DNA from: Bifidobacterium miconis
Lineage (GTDB): Bacteria > Actinomycetota > Actinomycetes > Actinomycetales > Bifidobacteriaceae
Direction: 5' to 3'
Assembly (NCBI RefSeq): GCF_019331735.1
Contig: NZ_JAHBBH010000005.1
Span: forward strand, 80,655-144,654
DNA: 64,000 nucleotides
Shown here: positions 46,464 to 54,850 of the stretch, one piece after another
Position numbering within the stretch: position 1 is the stretch's first letter
How the letters are laid out: each line of letters opens with the position of its first letter
Notes under the pieces: model-generated
Seen by the model: the letters and a program-made list of their open reading frames with translations, nothing else
Told to the model about the DNA's origin: nothing
Database searches by the model: none
Translations under genes and position numbers: made by a program

Positions 46464-46581
46464 ACATGTTGGGGCCATTGTTTACCAACATGTCCCACTC
46501 TAATGCGTCGCCTGTACCTTTCGCAACGATTCGCGGGTGTGTTTTCGCGTATTGGGCAAACTTTGTGTGAACGCTCACACA
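46464..46581 (-). promoter_or_regulatory. gap promoter with two palindromic sites
   Basis: On the minus strand a -35-like TTGCGA (46526-46521) and -10 TAGAGT (46502-46497) are 18 bp apart. A palindrome ACATGTTGG...CCAACATGT (46464-46472/46485-46493) covers the expected start. A second, TGTGTGA-ACGC-TCACACA (46564-46581), is centred near -83. The first fits a repressor or mRNA hairpin; the second fits an activator or global sugar regulator. Confidence 0.6.
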
Positions 46582-46682
46582 TGCGCGATCCGGTCCAGTC
46601 CGCCGTGTTGCGAGGCGCGTCATGAGGCGCCTCGACGAATACGGTCCGGACATGGCCGTTCGCGCCGGATGGAGGGAACGGT

Positions 46683-47408
46683 CTACCGCACGAGAATGGG
46701 GGAGACGTGCGTGTCGAGCGCGCCCAGATCGCCTCCGAACTCGCGGTATCGCGTCACGCGCGGCGTCGGCGACTCGGCCGGGAACGTGACGATCAGCGTG
46801 CCGTCGTGCACGTTGATCTCCGACGCGACGCCGGAACGGAACTCGTTGCTGACGCCCTGCACCACGTCGCTCGTCAGCGTCCCGTCGACCAGCTCGTACT
46901 TGAGTCCCGGCTCGTTCACGCCGCGCGACACGTCCGAATGCGAGAACACCGACACCATGCGCCCGGGCGTCGCCTCATGTGCCGCGAACGCGAGCGCACC
47001 GTCGCGGATCGCCGTGACGATCGTGCCGTCGCCGTGCAGGAAACCGATGCCGCCGTGCCGCGCGAGCAGCGCTGTGAGCTGAATCGCCGAAATCGTGTGG
47101 TCGATGCGCCCTCCCAACGCGCCGTAGACGTGGAACGTGCGGCAGCCGCGCGACCAGCCGACCTTGAGCGCGCTCAGTAGATCCGGATCGTCCTTCTCGC
47201 TCGGCAGCGCGATCGTATGCTCCGTATCCGTCGGACGCGCGCCGTGCAGCGAATCGAAATCGCCGATCACCACGTCCGCGCGCACGCCGAGCGCGCGCGT
47301 ATGGTCCAATCCTCCGTCCGCCGCGATCACGAACGCGCCGTCCGGCACGTCGATCGGATCATCGTAGTATTCGCCCGCCGCGAAAATCACGCAAGTCTGT
47401 TCGCTCAT
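46683..47408 (-). CDS. thiN: Thiamine pyrophosphokinase
   Basis: This 241-residue enzyme makes thiamine pyrophosphate from thiamine and ATP, supplying the cofactor of phosphoketolase in this genus. AADGGLDHTRALGVRADVVIGDFDSL and GALGGRIDHTIS are the family motifs. ATG 47408 has a weak GTGAGG but lies 7 nt after TACAGT (47421-47416 on the minus strand), so the mRNA may be leaderless. Confidence 0.9.
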   Translation of the reverse strand: MSEQTCVIFAAGEYYDDPIDVPDGAFVIAADGGLDHTRALGVRADVVIGDFDSLHGARPTDTEHTIALPSEKDDPDLLSALKVGWSRGCRTFHVYGALGGRIDHTISAIQLTALLARHGGIGFLHGDGTIVTAIRDGALAFAAHEATPGRMVSVFSHSDVSRGVNEPGLKYELVDGTLTSDVVQGVSNEFRSGVASEINVHDGTLIVTFPAESPTPRVTRYREFGGDLGALDTHVSPILVR

Positions 47409-47556
47409 GCGCCTCACTGTACGCCACGTTCCGGGCGTGCGGCGGCAGTGCGCCGAAACGCGCGGTGGTGTAGGCTCGCGAGAGGTATCGGAGCGGCATG
47501 CGGAACGACGCGTGCGCGCCCGACGCGCGCACGACAATGAGAATGTGGGAGGGCAC

Positions 47557-49248
47557 ATGGCGAAGGCGGATGCGAAGACGGAACGGCCGATCCTGAAGTC
47601 GAAGATCTTCCTGTACGTCACCGAATTCTTCTCCGGCATGGCCGTCATGGCCGCCGAACTCGGCGCGTCGCGGCTGCTCGCGCCCTACTTCTCCAGCTCG
47701 CAGATCGTATGGACCATCATCATCGGCACCATCATGATCGCGCTCGCGCTCGGCGCCGTGTTCGGCGGGCGCTGGGCCGACCGCGACCCCAACCCCGACA
47801 AGCTCTACTTCCGCATTCTCGTCGCCGCCGTGTGGATTGCGCTCATCCCGCTCGTCGGCAAGTACCTCATCATCGCGATCTCCGGACTGCTCATCGTCAC
47901 CGTCTCCACGAACTTCCTTGTCATCGCCGCGTTCGTCAGCTGCATGATCATCTTCGTGCCGCCGCTGTTCCTGCTCGGCACCGTCACGCCCGGCCTCAAC
48001 AAGTTCGCCACCGACTCGCTCGAAGACAACGCGTCCGTCGTCGGGCGCCTGTCCGCATGCAACACGGTCGGCTCCATCCTCGGCACGTTCCTGCCGACGT
48101 TCGTGACGATCCCCGCCGTCGGCACATTCGTCACCTTCCTCATCTTCTCCGGACTGCTCCTGTGCCTGCCGGTCGTCTACTTCCTCGCCGCGCGCATCCG
48201 CCGCGTCGCGTGCGCCGTCTCCGCCGCGGTCTTCGTGGCCTCCGGCGTGTTCTCGCCGATGAGCGGCTTCGCGTTCTGGGAAAACCAGTCGGTCGTCGCC
48301 TACGAGGGCGAGTCGATCTACAACTACCTGCAGGTCAAGAACCTGGCCGACCGGACGATCCTGTCCACCAACGTGCTCTTCGGCGTGCAGTCCGTCACCA
48401 TGAAGCGCCCCGGCCTGACCGGCATGTACTACGACACCGCGCTCGCCGCCCCCTCGCTCGCCGACAAGGCCGACTCCGCGCTCATCCTCGGCATGGGCAC
48501 CGGCACGTACGCGCGCCAGCTGCGCCAGTACTATCCCGATATGGCGATCACCGGCGTGGAGATCGACGGCAAGATCACGCGGCTGGCCGGGGAGTACTTC
48601 GACGAACCCTCCGACATCGACGTGTCGACCTACGACGGGCGCGCGTGGCTCGCCGCCAGCCATGACACGTACGACGTGATCATGGTCGACGCGTATCAGG
48701 ACATCACCATCCCGTTCCAGATGAGCTCGACCGAATTCTTCTCCATGGTAAAGCGGCACCTCAACCCGGGCGGCGTGATGGTCGTGAACATGAACATGAT
48801 CTCCGATGGGCGCGGCTCGATCAACGAGGCGCTCACCGACACGATCTCGACCGTGTTCGGCTCGGCCAACGTGCGCACGGCCGACGTGCCCGGCACCACG
48901 AACCGCGAACTGTTCGCCAAGACCATGGACATCGGCGGTGCGACCACCGCGATGAAGGACGGCGAGGACATGGACTCGCTGTCCGATCCCGGAACATTGG
49001 AAACGCGCGCGTACGACCGCACGCACAGCCACGAGCTCGCCGCGACGATGCACGACGTCGCCGACCGCATGGAGACGGTCGACGATCCGCGCGAGAAGAC
49101 GGACGCGACGATCCTGACCGACGACAAGGCGCCCGTCGAGGTGCTCGGCATGCGCGCGATCGACAACATCATCGCCGAACAGGCCGGACCGTACCGCGAA
49201 CTGCTGAAGCGGGAGGGGATCGCCGGACTGCTCAAGGCCGTGCGGTGA
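47557..49248 (+). CDS. Membrane-fused spermidine-synthase-like protein
   Basis: This 563-residue protein has about seven transmembrane helices (residues about 20-240), then a Rossmann methyltransferase-like domain of the spermidine synthase family: ALILGMGTGTYARQL, ITGVEIDGKI and YDVIMVDAYQD. The aminopropyltransferase signature is only partly kept, so another small-molecule transfer is possible. GGGAGGG precedes ATG 47557. It is divergent from thiN and upstream of the infC leader. Confidence 0.85.
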   Translation: MAKADAKTERPILKSKIFLYVTEFFSGMAVMAAELGASRLLAPYFSSSQIVWTIIIGTIMIALALGAVFGGRWADRDPNPDKLYFRILVAAVWIALIPLVGKYLIIAISGLLIVTVSTNFLVIAAFVSCMIIFVPPLFLLGTVTPGLNKFATDSLEDNASVVGRLSACNTVGSILGTFLPTFVTIPAVGTFVTFLIFSGLLLCLPVVYFLAARIRRVACAVSAAVFVASGVFSPMSGFAFWENQSVVAYEGESIYNYLQVKNLADRTILSTNVLFGVQSVTMKRPGLTGMYYDTALAAPSLADKADSALILGMGTGTYARQLRQYYPDMAITGVEIDGKITRLAGEYFDEPSDIDVSTYDGRAWLAASHDTYDVIMVDAYQDITIPFQMSSTEFFSMVKRHLNPGGVMVVNMNMISDGRGSINEALTDTISTVFGSANVRTADVPGTTNRELFAKTMDIGGATTAMKDGEDMDSLSDPGTLETRAYDRTHSHELAATMHDVADRMETVDDPREKTDATILTDDKAPVEVLGMRAIDNIIAEQAGPYRELLKREGIAGLLKAVR

Positions 49249-49324
49249 CGGCGGGGCGTGCGCCCGCGCGCCTGCGTCTCGGCGCGTCCGCCGCCGACGC
49301 GACACGCCGGTGGCGGCGATGTGG

Positions 49325-49591
49325 TAGTATCTACAAGGCTTGAGAAATCAAGAAAGCGGGGCAACCCCACCTGGAAGCCTTTCATGGCCTCGGGTTCAAG
49401 GCAACAGCCTGCCGATCGCGGCGAGAATGGTCACGGTCGGGCGCGAGCGACGGTTATCGGTCGCCGCGCAACGCACGATATTCACGATATCGATGACGTG
49501 CGAGTCATGATCGGTGCCGCGAAGGCATTGGTCCGGTTGTGCCATGAATCCGCATGCCGTGCGGGAATCCAGCGGGTCCGCTTCGGAGAAC
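49325..49591 (+). ncRNA. Structured leader of the infC-rpmI-rplT operon
   Basis: A TAGTAT -10 (49325-49330) starts a leader of about 255 nt, part of a 343-bp gene-free gap. The first part folds well. CTTGA-GAAA-TCAAG (49339-49352) is a GNRA-capped hairpin and GGGG-CAA-CCCC (49358-49368) a second. AGGCTT (49336-49341) pairs with AAGCCT (49375-49380), which clashes with the first hairpin. Mutually exclusive folds suggest attenuation, as known for L20/IF3 operons. No Rfam family is claimed. Confidence 0.6.
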
Positions 49592-50293
49592 ATGAGGATT
49601 GGAGTCATCATCAGCGACGAACCACGCATTAACGACGAGATTCGCGTCTCCCAGGTGCGTCTGATCGGCCCGAACGGCGAGCAGGTGGGAGTCATCGCGA
49701 CTTCCGTCGCACTGAACCTGGCCAAGGAAGCGAACCTCGATCTCGTCGAGGTGGCGCCCAACGCGAAGCCTCCGGTCGCCAAGCTCATCGATTACGGCAA
49801 GTTCAAGTACAACGAGAAGATCAAGGCCCGTGAAGCCCGCCGCAATCAGAGCACCGCGGAGATCAAGGAAATCCGCTTCCGCCTGAAGATCGACGAGCAC
49901 GACTTTCAGGTCAAGAAGGGCCACGTCACCCGCTTCCTGAGCGGCGGCGACAAGGTCAAGGTCACGATCATGCTGCGCGGCCGCGAGCAGTCCCGCCCGA
50001 TCGGCGGCGTGGAGCTGCTGCAGCGACTGGCCGACGAGGTGCAGGAGTACGGCACCATCGAGTCCGCCCCCAAGCAGGAGGGACGCAACATCATCATGAC
50101 GCTTGCGCCCAAGGGCAAGAAGGTGCACACCCAGTCCGAACAGCGTCGTCGCGGCGACCAGTCGCGCGCCGAGCGTCAGGCCCGTCAGGCGGCACGTCTG
50201 GCGGCCAAGCAGGAGGCGACGGCAGCGGCCGCAGCCGAGGCGCAGGCATCGGTGTCCGGTGCCGAAGACAACCAGACTTCCGAAACGAAGTAA
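49592..50293 (+). CDS. infC: Translation initiation factor IF-3
   Basis: IF-3 binds the 30S subunit and checks start-codon choice. The 233 residues include [25 protein letters not shown], the linker [20 protein letters not shown], and the C-terminal RNA-binding domain, plus an Ala/Gln-rich tail. ATG 49592 is only 3 nt from GGAG (49585-49588), while ATT 49598 is 9 nt away and could be the real start, as in the autoregulated infC genes with AUU starts. ATC 49607 and ATC 49610 are further alternatives. Confidence 0.96.
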   Translation: MRIGVIISDEPRINDEIRVSQVRLIGPNGEQVGVIATSVALNLAKEANLDLVEVAPNAKPPVAKLIDYGKFKYNEKIKAREARRNQSTAEIKEIRFRLKIDEHDFQVKKGHVTRFLSGGDKVKVTIMLRGREQSRPIGGVELLQRLADEVQEYGTIESAPKQEGRNIIMTLAPKGKKVHTQSEQRRRGDQSRAERQARQAARLAAKQEATAAAAAEAQASVSGAEDNQTSETK

Positions 50294-50311
50294 CCAACAA
50301 GGAGGGCAGCA

Positions 50312-50506
50312 ATGCCGAAGATGAAAACCAATTCCGCCGCGTCCAAGCGCGTCCGCGTCACCGGCAAGGGCAAGCTGATGCAGGCCGGCAGCGCCATGCG
50401 CCACAACCTGGAGCACAAGTCCGCCCGCAAGCGCCGCGCGCTCAAGGCCGACGCCGTGCTCGCCAACGGCCAGACCAAGGTCATGAAGAAGCTGCTGGGC
50501 CTCTGA
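50312..50506 (+). CDS. rpmI: 50S ribosomal protein L35 (bL35)
   Basis: This 64-residue basic protein begins [20 protein letters not shown] and has the family's Arg/Lys-rich middle. AAGGAGGG precedes the ATG. It lies 18 bp after infC in the standard infC-rpmI-rplT order. Confidence 0.98.
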   Translation: MPKMKTNSAASKRVRVTGKGKLMQAGSAMRHNLEHKSARKRRALKADAVLANGQTKVMKKLLGL

Positions 50507-50556
50507 CGCCGAGCCGATTCGAAACAAAACGTCATTAGAAAGCTGAGGAATAGAAT

Positions 50557-50940
50557 ATGGCACGTGTCAAGCGCGCAGTGAACGCCCACAAGAAGCGTCG
50601 CGTCGTTCTCGAGAGGGCCTCCGGCTACCGCGGCCAGCGCTCCCGTCTCTACCGCAAGGCCAAGGAGCAGCTGCTTCACTCCTTTACCTACAACTTCCGC
50701 GACCGCAAGGCTCGCAAGGGCGACTTCCGCAAGCTGTGGATCCAGCGCATCAACGCCGCCGTCCGCGCTGAGGGCATCACCTACAACCGCTTCATCCAGG
50801 GCCTGCACCTCGCCGGCATCGAGCTGGATCGCCGCGCCCTCGCCGAGATCGCTGTCTCCGATCCGGAGTCCTTCAAGGCCATCGTCGAGGCCGCCAAGGC
50901 CGCTCTGCCGGAGGACGTGAACGCTCCGGTCGAGGCCTGA
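50557..50940 (+). CDS. rplT: 50S ribosomal protein L20 (bL20)
   Basis: The 127 residues begin [23 protein letters not shown], with an N-terminal basic extension that binds 23S rRNA and a globular C-terminus. In other bacteria L20 represses its own operon by binding the leader. The structured leader at 49325 could be its target here. A terminator follows. Confidence 0.98.
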   Translation: MARVKRAVNAHKKRRVVLERASGYRGQRSRLYRKAKEQLLHSFTYNFRDRKARKGDFRKLWIQRINAAVRAEGITYNRFIQGLHLAGIELDRRALAEIAVSDPESFKAIVEAAKAALPEDVNAPVEA

Positions 50941-51008
50941 GCCTGACTGGTGAGCTTCGCTCAATGCGTTGATCGGCTCGGCATGCACGCCGGCCGGCAA
51001 TGATCATG

Positions 51009-51034
51009 AAAACCCCGCCATCGCGCGGGGTTTT
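51009..51034 (+). terminator. Terminator of infC-rpmI-rplT
   Basis: A perfect 10-bp stem AAAACCCCGC / GCGGGGTTTT with a 6-nt loop and T tail lies 69 bp after rplT. Confidence 0.92.
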
Positions 51035-51056
51035 CCTGTTTCCACTGCTGTTTCGT

Positions 51057-51115
51057 CGTGGCGGAAATCGCTCGCTAAGCGGAGCGTCAGCGAGCGATTT
51101 CCGCCACGATATGAT
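51057..51115 (+). promoter_or_regulatory. 20-bp perfect palindrome and -10 box before xerD
   Basis: Arms 51057-51076 and 51089-51108 (CGTGGCGGAAATCGCTCGCT and its complement) enclose a 12-bp loop. The right arm ends 1 bp before TATGAT (51110-51115), which ends 6 nt before ATG 51122, so the palindrome covers the -35 region of a leaderless promoter. Confidence 0.6.
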
Positions 51116-51121
51116 GGGAGA

Positions 51122-52144
51122 ATGATGGGGGAATCGGAGAGCACGTCGGCGCTGGCGCGGCTGCGCGAGCGGTTCGTCGCGCACATCGCGGTGGAGCGCG
51201 GCCTGTCGGCGGCGACGGTCACGGCATACGAGTCCGATCTCGGCAAGTACTTCGCGTGGCTGGGGGAACGGGGCATCGACGATCCGGCCCGCATCGACCG
51301 GCGCGACGTGGAGGACTATGTCGCCCATCTCGACGCCGCCGGCGACAGCGCGCGCAGCAAGGCGCGCCGGCTCGCCAGCGTGCACATGTTCCACCGGTTC
51401 GCGCTGGCCGAGCACGCCGTGGCCGACGACGTGTCCGCCGCGGTCAAACCTCCCAAGGGCGCGAGCACGCTGCCCGACGTGCTCACCGTGGACGAGGTCG
51501 CGCGCCTGCTCGACGCGGTGCCGGCGCCGTCGCTGCCCGCAACAACTCCGGAAACCGCATCGACTTCGGCGGAGACGGGATCCTCGGCGGCGTCCCCCGC
51601 ACCGGCCGCCTCGATCGAAGACGCGGTGCTGCTGCGCGACAAGGCGCTGCTCGAATTCATGTACGCCACCGGCTCACGCGTCTCCGAAGCGGTGGGCGCG
51701 GACCTCGCCGACGTCGATCTCGACGAACACGTCGCGCGCCTGACCGGCAAGGGATCAAAGCAGCGGCTCGTGCCGCTCGGCACCTACGCATGCGCCGCGC
51801 TGCGCCACTACATCGCCGCAGGCCGGCCAGTGCTCGAGTCCGCGGCGAAAACCAAGCCGGAACGCCGCGCGATCTTCCTCAACAAACGCGGCAAACGGCT
51901 GTCACGCCAATCCGTGTGGGAGATCGTCCGGCTCGCCGGCGAACGCGCGCACATCGACAAGCCGCTCCATCCGCACACGCTGCGCCACTCGTTCGCCACG
52001 CATCTCATCCAGGGCGGCGCCGACGTGCGCACCGTGCAGGAACTGCTCGGCCACGCCTCCGTGACCACCACGCAGATCTACACGCACGTCAGTCCGGAAA
52101 ACCTGATCGAAACCTATCTCACCGCCCATCCGCGGGCGCGGTGA
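51122..52144 (+). CDS. xerD: Site-specific tyrosine recombinase XerD
   Basis: This 340-residue recombinase resolves chromosome dimers at dif. It has an N-terminal SAM-like core-binding domain and a catalytic domain with R in TGSRVSEA, HTLRHSFATHL, a second His in GHASVTTTQIYTHV, and the nucleophile Tyr in that last motif. An Ala/Ser/Thr-rich insert of about 25 residues (about 140-165) lies between the domains. Its place before parA-scpA-scpB is conserved in actinobacteria, so it is a housekeeping gene and not a phage integrase. Start ATG 51122 or 51125. Confidence 0.94.
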   Translation: MMGESESTSALARLRERFVAHIAVERGLSAATVTAYESDLGKYFAWLGERGIDDPARIDRRDVEDYVAHLDAAGDSARSKARRLASVHMFHRFALAEHAVADDVSAAVKPPKGASTLPDVLTVDEVARLLDAVPAPSLPATTPETASTSAETGSSAASPAPAASIEDAVLLRDKALLEFMYATGSRVSEAVGADLADVDLDEHVARLTGKGSKQRLVPLGTYACAALRHYIAAGRPVLESAAKTKPERRAIFLNKRGKRLSRQSVWEIVRLAGERAHIDKPLHPHTLRHSFATHLIQGGADVRTVQELLGHASVTTTQIYTHVSPENLIETYLTAHPRAR

Positions 52145-52314
52145 CATACGTGACACGCGGAAGATGCGCTCACGGCCGATTCGTACAAACGTGCGACCAT
52201 AATAAGCAAGGATTTTTCAGCGGAACACGCCGGCAGCGCCGCGTTCGGGCCCCACGGGGCGAACGCTCGGCGCGACGGGGTTCCCTCGATGACGGAGATG
52301 ATAAGGTAACTAGT

Positions 52315-53154
52315 ATGCCTACCGATCTGCTTGGACGTGAATACGAGACCTTCCCCGCACCCGAACCGCTGCGACAGCACGGTCCGGCGCGGGTCATCGC
52401 CATGTGCAACCAGAAGGGCGGCGTCGGCAAAACCACCAGTTCCATCAACATCGCCGGCGCGCTCAGCCAGTACGGCCGCCGCGTGCTCATCGTCGACTTC
52501 GACCCGCAGGGCGCGGCCAGCGTCGGCCTTGGCATCAACGCGAACCTCGTCGACAACACGATCTACACGGCGCTGTTCAACCCGCGCATGGACGTGCACG
52601 AGGTCATCCAGCACACCGAATTCGAGAACCTCGACATCATTCCGGCCAACATCGACCTGTCCGCGGCCGAAGTGCAGCTCGTCACCGAAGTCGGCCGCGA
52701 GCAGATCCTCGCCAGCGTGCTGCGCCCGATCAAGGACGAGTACGACGTGATCATCGTCGACTGCCAGCCGTCCCTCGGCCTGCTCACCGTCAACGCGCTC
52801 ACCGCGGCCGACGGCGTGATCATCCCCGTGGCGGCCGAATTCTTCGCGCTGCGCGGCGTCGCCCTGCTCATGCAGTCCATCGAAAAGGTGCAGTCGCGCA
52901 TCAACCCCGGACTGCAGGTGTACGGCGTGCTCGTCACCATGTACATGAAGACGCTGCACTGCGAGGAGGTCCTCCAGCGCATCTACGAGGCGTTCCAGGA
53001 CAAGGTGTTCCACACGGTCATCTCCCGTTCCATCAAACTGCCCGACTCCACGGTCGCCGCCGCGCCGATCACCATTTTCGCGCCCGGCCACAAGACCAGC
53101 AAGGAATACCGGGAAGTTGCCCGCGAACTCGTCGCCCGCGGGGTGATCGCCTGA
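52315..53154 (+). CDS. ParA-family ATPase (chromosomal, scp-linked)
   Basis: This 279-residue deviant Walker ATPase shows CNQKGGVGKTTSSINI, VDFDPQGAAS and IIVDCQPSLG. No ParB gene or parS follows; scpA and scpB do, as in other actinobacteria, so it probably serves chromosome organisation or segregation and not a plasmid. The start follows AAGG by 8 nt. TAAGGT 7 nt before the ATG also fits a leaderless -10 box. Confidence 0.94.
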   Translation: MPTDLLGREYETFPAPEPLRQHGPARVIAMCNQKGGVGKTTSSINIAGALSQYGRRVLIVDFDPQGAASVGLGINANLVDNTIYTALFNPRMDVHEVIQHTEFENLDIIPANIDLSAAEVQLVTEVGREQILASVLRPIKDEYDVIIVDCQPSLGLLTVNALTAADGVIIPVAAEFFALRGVALLMQSIEKVQSRINPGLQVYGVLVTMYMKTLHCEEVLQRIYEAFQDKVFHTVISRSIKLPDSTVAAAPITIFAPGHKTSKEYREVARELVARGVIA

Positions 53155-53171
53155 ACGCGGCAATCGCGGCG

Positions 53172-54146
53172 ATGACCGAACCCGAAACCACGCTTGACAA
53201 CACCGTGCCTGACGAGACCGCCGCAATGCCTGCGGAAACCGTTTCGGCCGGGGGAGACGGCCTGTCGCATGATTCTCCGGTGTCCGCCACCGCCTCGGCG
53301 ACGGCATTGACGACGGTCGGACAGTCCGATCACGGCTTCCAAGTGAACCTCGACGTCTATTCCGGTCCGTTCGACGCGATGCTTGGCATGATCGCCAACC
53401 ACCGCCTCGACCTGACCGAAGTGTCGCTGTCGGCGATCACCGAGGAATTCCTCGCCTACGTGCGCGGCATGGACTTCGCGCGCAACATGGACGAGGCGAG
53501 CGGATTCGTCGACGTCGCCTCGATTCTTATCGAAGCGAAAAGCGCCGCGCTGCTGCCCGGCACCGACGAGGGGCCGCGTGACGAGGCGAGCATGGAGGCG
53601 CTGCGCGAACGCGACCTGCTGTTCGCGCGCCTGCTGCAGTACCGCGCGTTCAAACAGGCCGCCGCCGACTTCCGCGCGCGGTTCGCCGCAAACGCCGGAC
53701 GATACCCGCATCCGGCGGCGATCGACCCGGCCGTGGCGTCCATCCTGCCCGAACTCGCGCTCACCGCGACACCGCTCGACCTTGCCCGGCTCGCGGCACG
53801 GGCCATCGCCAACCGGCCGCCGGAGGAAGTGGCCACGCATCAGCTGCATGTGCCGCCCGCCGACCTCAAGGAACAGGCGGCGCTGGTGCGCGACCGGCTG
53901 CGCGCGCTGGGGGAGGGCGAATCGCTCACCTTCGACGAACTCGCCGAAGACGCGGCCTCGCAGGCGCAGGTCGTCGCACGCTTCCTCGCCGTGCTCGCCT
54001 TCTTCAAGCAGGGTGTCGTCCAGTTCCGGCAGGACGGCCCGTACGAGACGCTGCACCTGCGTTGGGCGCTGGGCGCTACCGGTGCGGACGACGGCGACGA
54101 TCATGACGACACGATGACGGACATCAGCGAAAAGGATTTTGCATGA
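53172..54146 (+). CDS. scpA: Segregation and condensation protein A
   Basis: ScpA is the kleisin that bridges the SMC heads. The 324 residues have a 50-residue low-complexity N-terminus, then VNLDVYSGPFDAMLGMI, LTEVSLSAITEEFLAYV and VASILIEAKSAALLP, and a C-terminal winged helix (SLTFDELAEDAASQAQVVARFLAVLAFFKQG). ATG 53172 lies 17 bp after the parA stop without a strong ribosome site, so coupling is likely. Its stop overlaps scpB. Confidence 0.95.
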   Translation: MTEPETTLDNTVPDETAAMPAETVSAGGDGLSHDSPVSATASATALTTVGQSDHGFQVNLDVYSGPFDAMLGMIANHRLDLTEVSLSAITEEFLAYVRGMDFARNMDEASGFVDVASILIEAKSAALLPGTDEGPRDEASMEALRERDLLFARLLQYRAFKQAAADFRARFAANAGRYPHPAAIDPAVASILPELALTATPLDLARLAARAIANRPPEEVATHQLHVPPADLKEQAALVRDRLRALGEGESLTFDELAEDAASQAQVVARFLAVLAFFKQGVVQFRQDGPYETLHLRWALGATGADDGDDHDDTMTDISEKDFA

Positions 54147-54847
54147 CGGCAACGGAACTAACTGGCACGACAGCCCGCTTGGCAGCAGATGAGGCTGCCG
54201 GCCCGGCGGCCAATGCGACGCGCGGCGCGATATCGGACGCTGCGACGTCAAATGATGCGATGTCAAATGCTGCGGCGTCGAACACCGCGCCGACGCAGCC
54301 TGCGGACGACTACGAGGGCGGCCTTCGCGCCTGCCTCGAGGCGGTGCTCATGGCCGCCGACGAACCGCAGCGGGAAGCCGATCTGGCCCGTGTTCTCGGA
54401 CGCAGCGCGGCCGTGATCGGAGAGACGCTTGAACTGATGCGCGCCGACTACGACGCCGAACAGCGCGGATTCGAACTGCGCCGCACCACGCGCGGATGGC
54501 AGTACGCGAGCCGCGCCGCGTTCGAGCCGGTCGTCGCCGCGTTCGTGACCGACGGACAGACCGCGCGACTGTCGCAGGCCGCGATGGAGGCGCTCGCGAT
54601 CATCGCCTACCAGCAGCCGGTCACGCGCGCTCAGGTCGCGGCGATCCGCGGCGTGAACTCGGACGGCGTGATCCGCTCGCTCACCGTGCGTGGACTCGTG
54701 CGCGAGGACGGCGCGGACCCCGAATCGCGCGCCGCACGGCTCGTCACCACCGAACTGTTCCTCGACAAGATGGGCTTGGACAGCCTCGCCGGGCTGCCCG
54801 AACTCGCGCCGTTCCTGCCGGCGGCCGACACGGTCGCGGAGCTGTGA
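54143..54847 (+). CDS. scpB: Segregation and condensation protein B
   Basis: ScpB dimers bind ScpA in the SMC complex. The 234 residues carry two winged helices (EAVLMAADEPQREADLARVLG and SQAAMEALAIIAYQQPVTRAQVAAIRGVNSDG). The first 55 residues are an Ala/Thr/Asn-rich extension with three five-residue repeats. The ATG overlaps the scpA stop. Confidence 0.95.
   Translation: MTATELTGTTARLAADEAAGPAANATRGAISDAATSNDAMSNAAASNTAPTQPADDYEGGLRACLEAVLMAADEPQREADLARVLGRSAAVIGETLELMRADYDAEQRGFELRRTTRGWQYASRAAFEPVVAAFVTDGQTARLSQAAMEALAIIAYQQPVTRAQVAAIRGVNSDGVIRSLTVRGLVREDGADPESRAARLVTTELFLDKMGLDSLAGLPELAPFLPAADTVAEL
54239..54283 (+). repeat. 15-bp coding tandem repeat in scpB
   Basis: Units GCTGCGACGTCAAAT, GATGCGATGTCAAAT and GCTGCGGCGTCGAAC encode AATSN, DAMSN and AAASN in the N-terminal extension, outside the folded domains. 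Confidence 0.75.
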
Positions 54848-54850
54848 CCG

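Noticed and set aside
47359..49305. 648-codon minus-strand open frame opposite the spermidine-synthase-like gene
   Set aside because: Composition is Gly/Asp/Val-rich without motifs; the plus-strand protein has clear membrane and Rossmann signatures.
49384..49632. Upstream open frame in the infC leader running into infC
   Set aside because: It has no ribosome site, shadow-like composition, and overlaps the true start by about 40 nt.
51122..52144. Phage or island integrase
   Set aside because: The neighbourhood (rplT, parA, scpAB) is conserved housekeeping, with no att repeat or phage gene.
52315..53154. Plasmid partition gene
   Set aside because: There is no ParB, no parS-like repeats and no replication gene; scpA follows directly.
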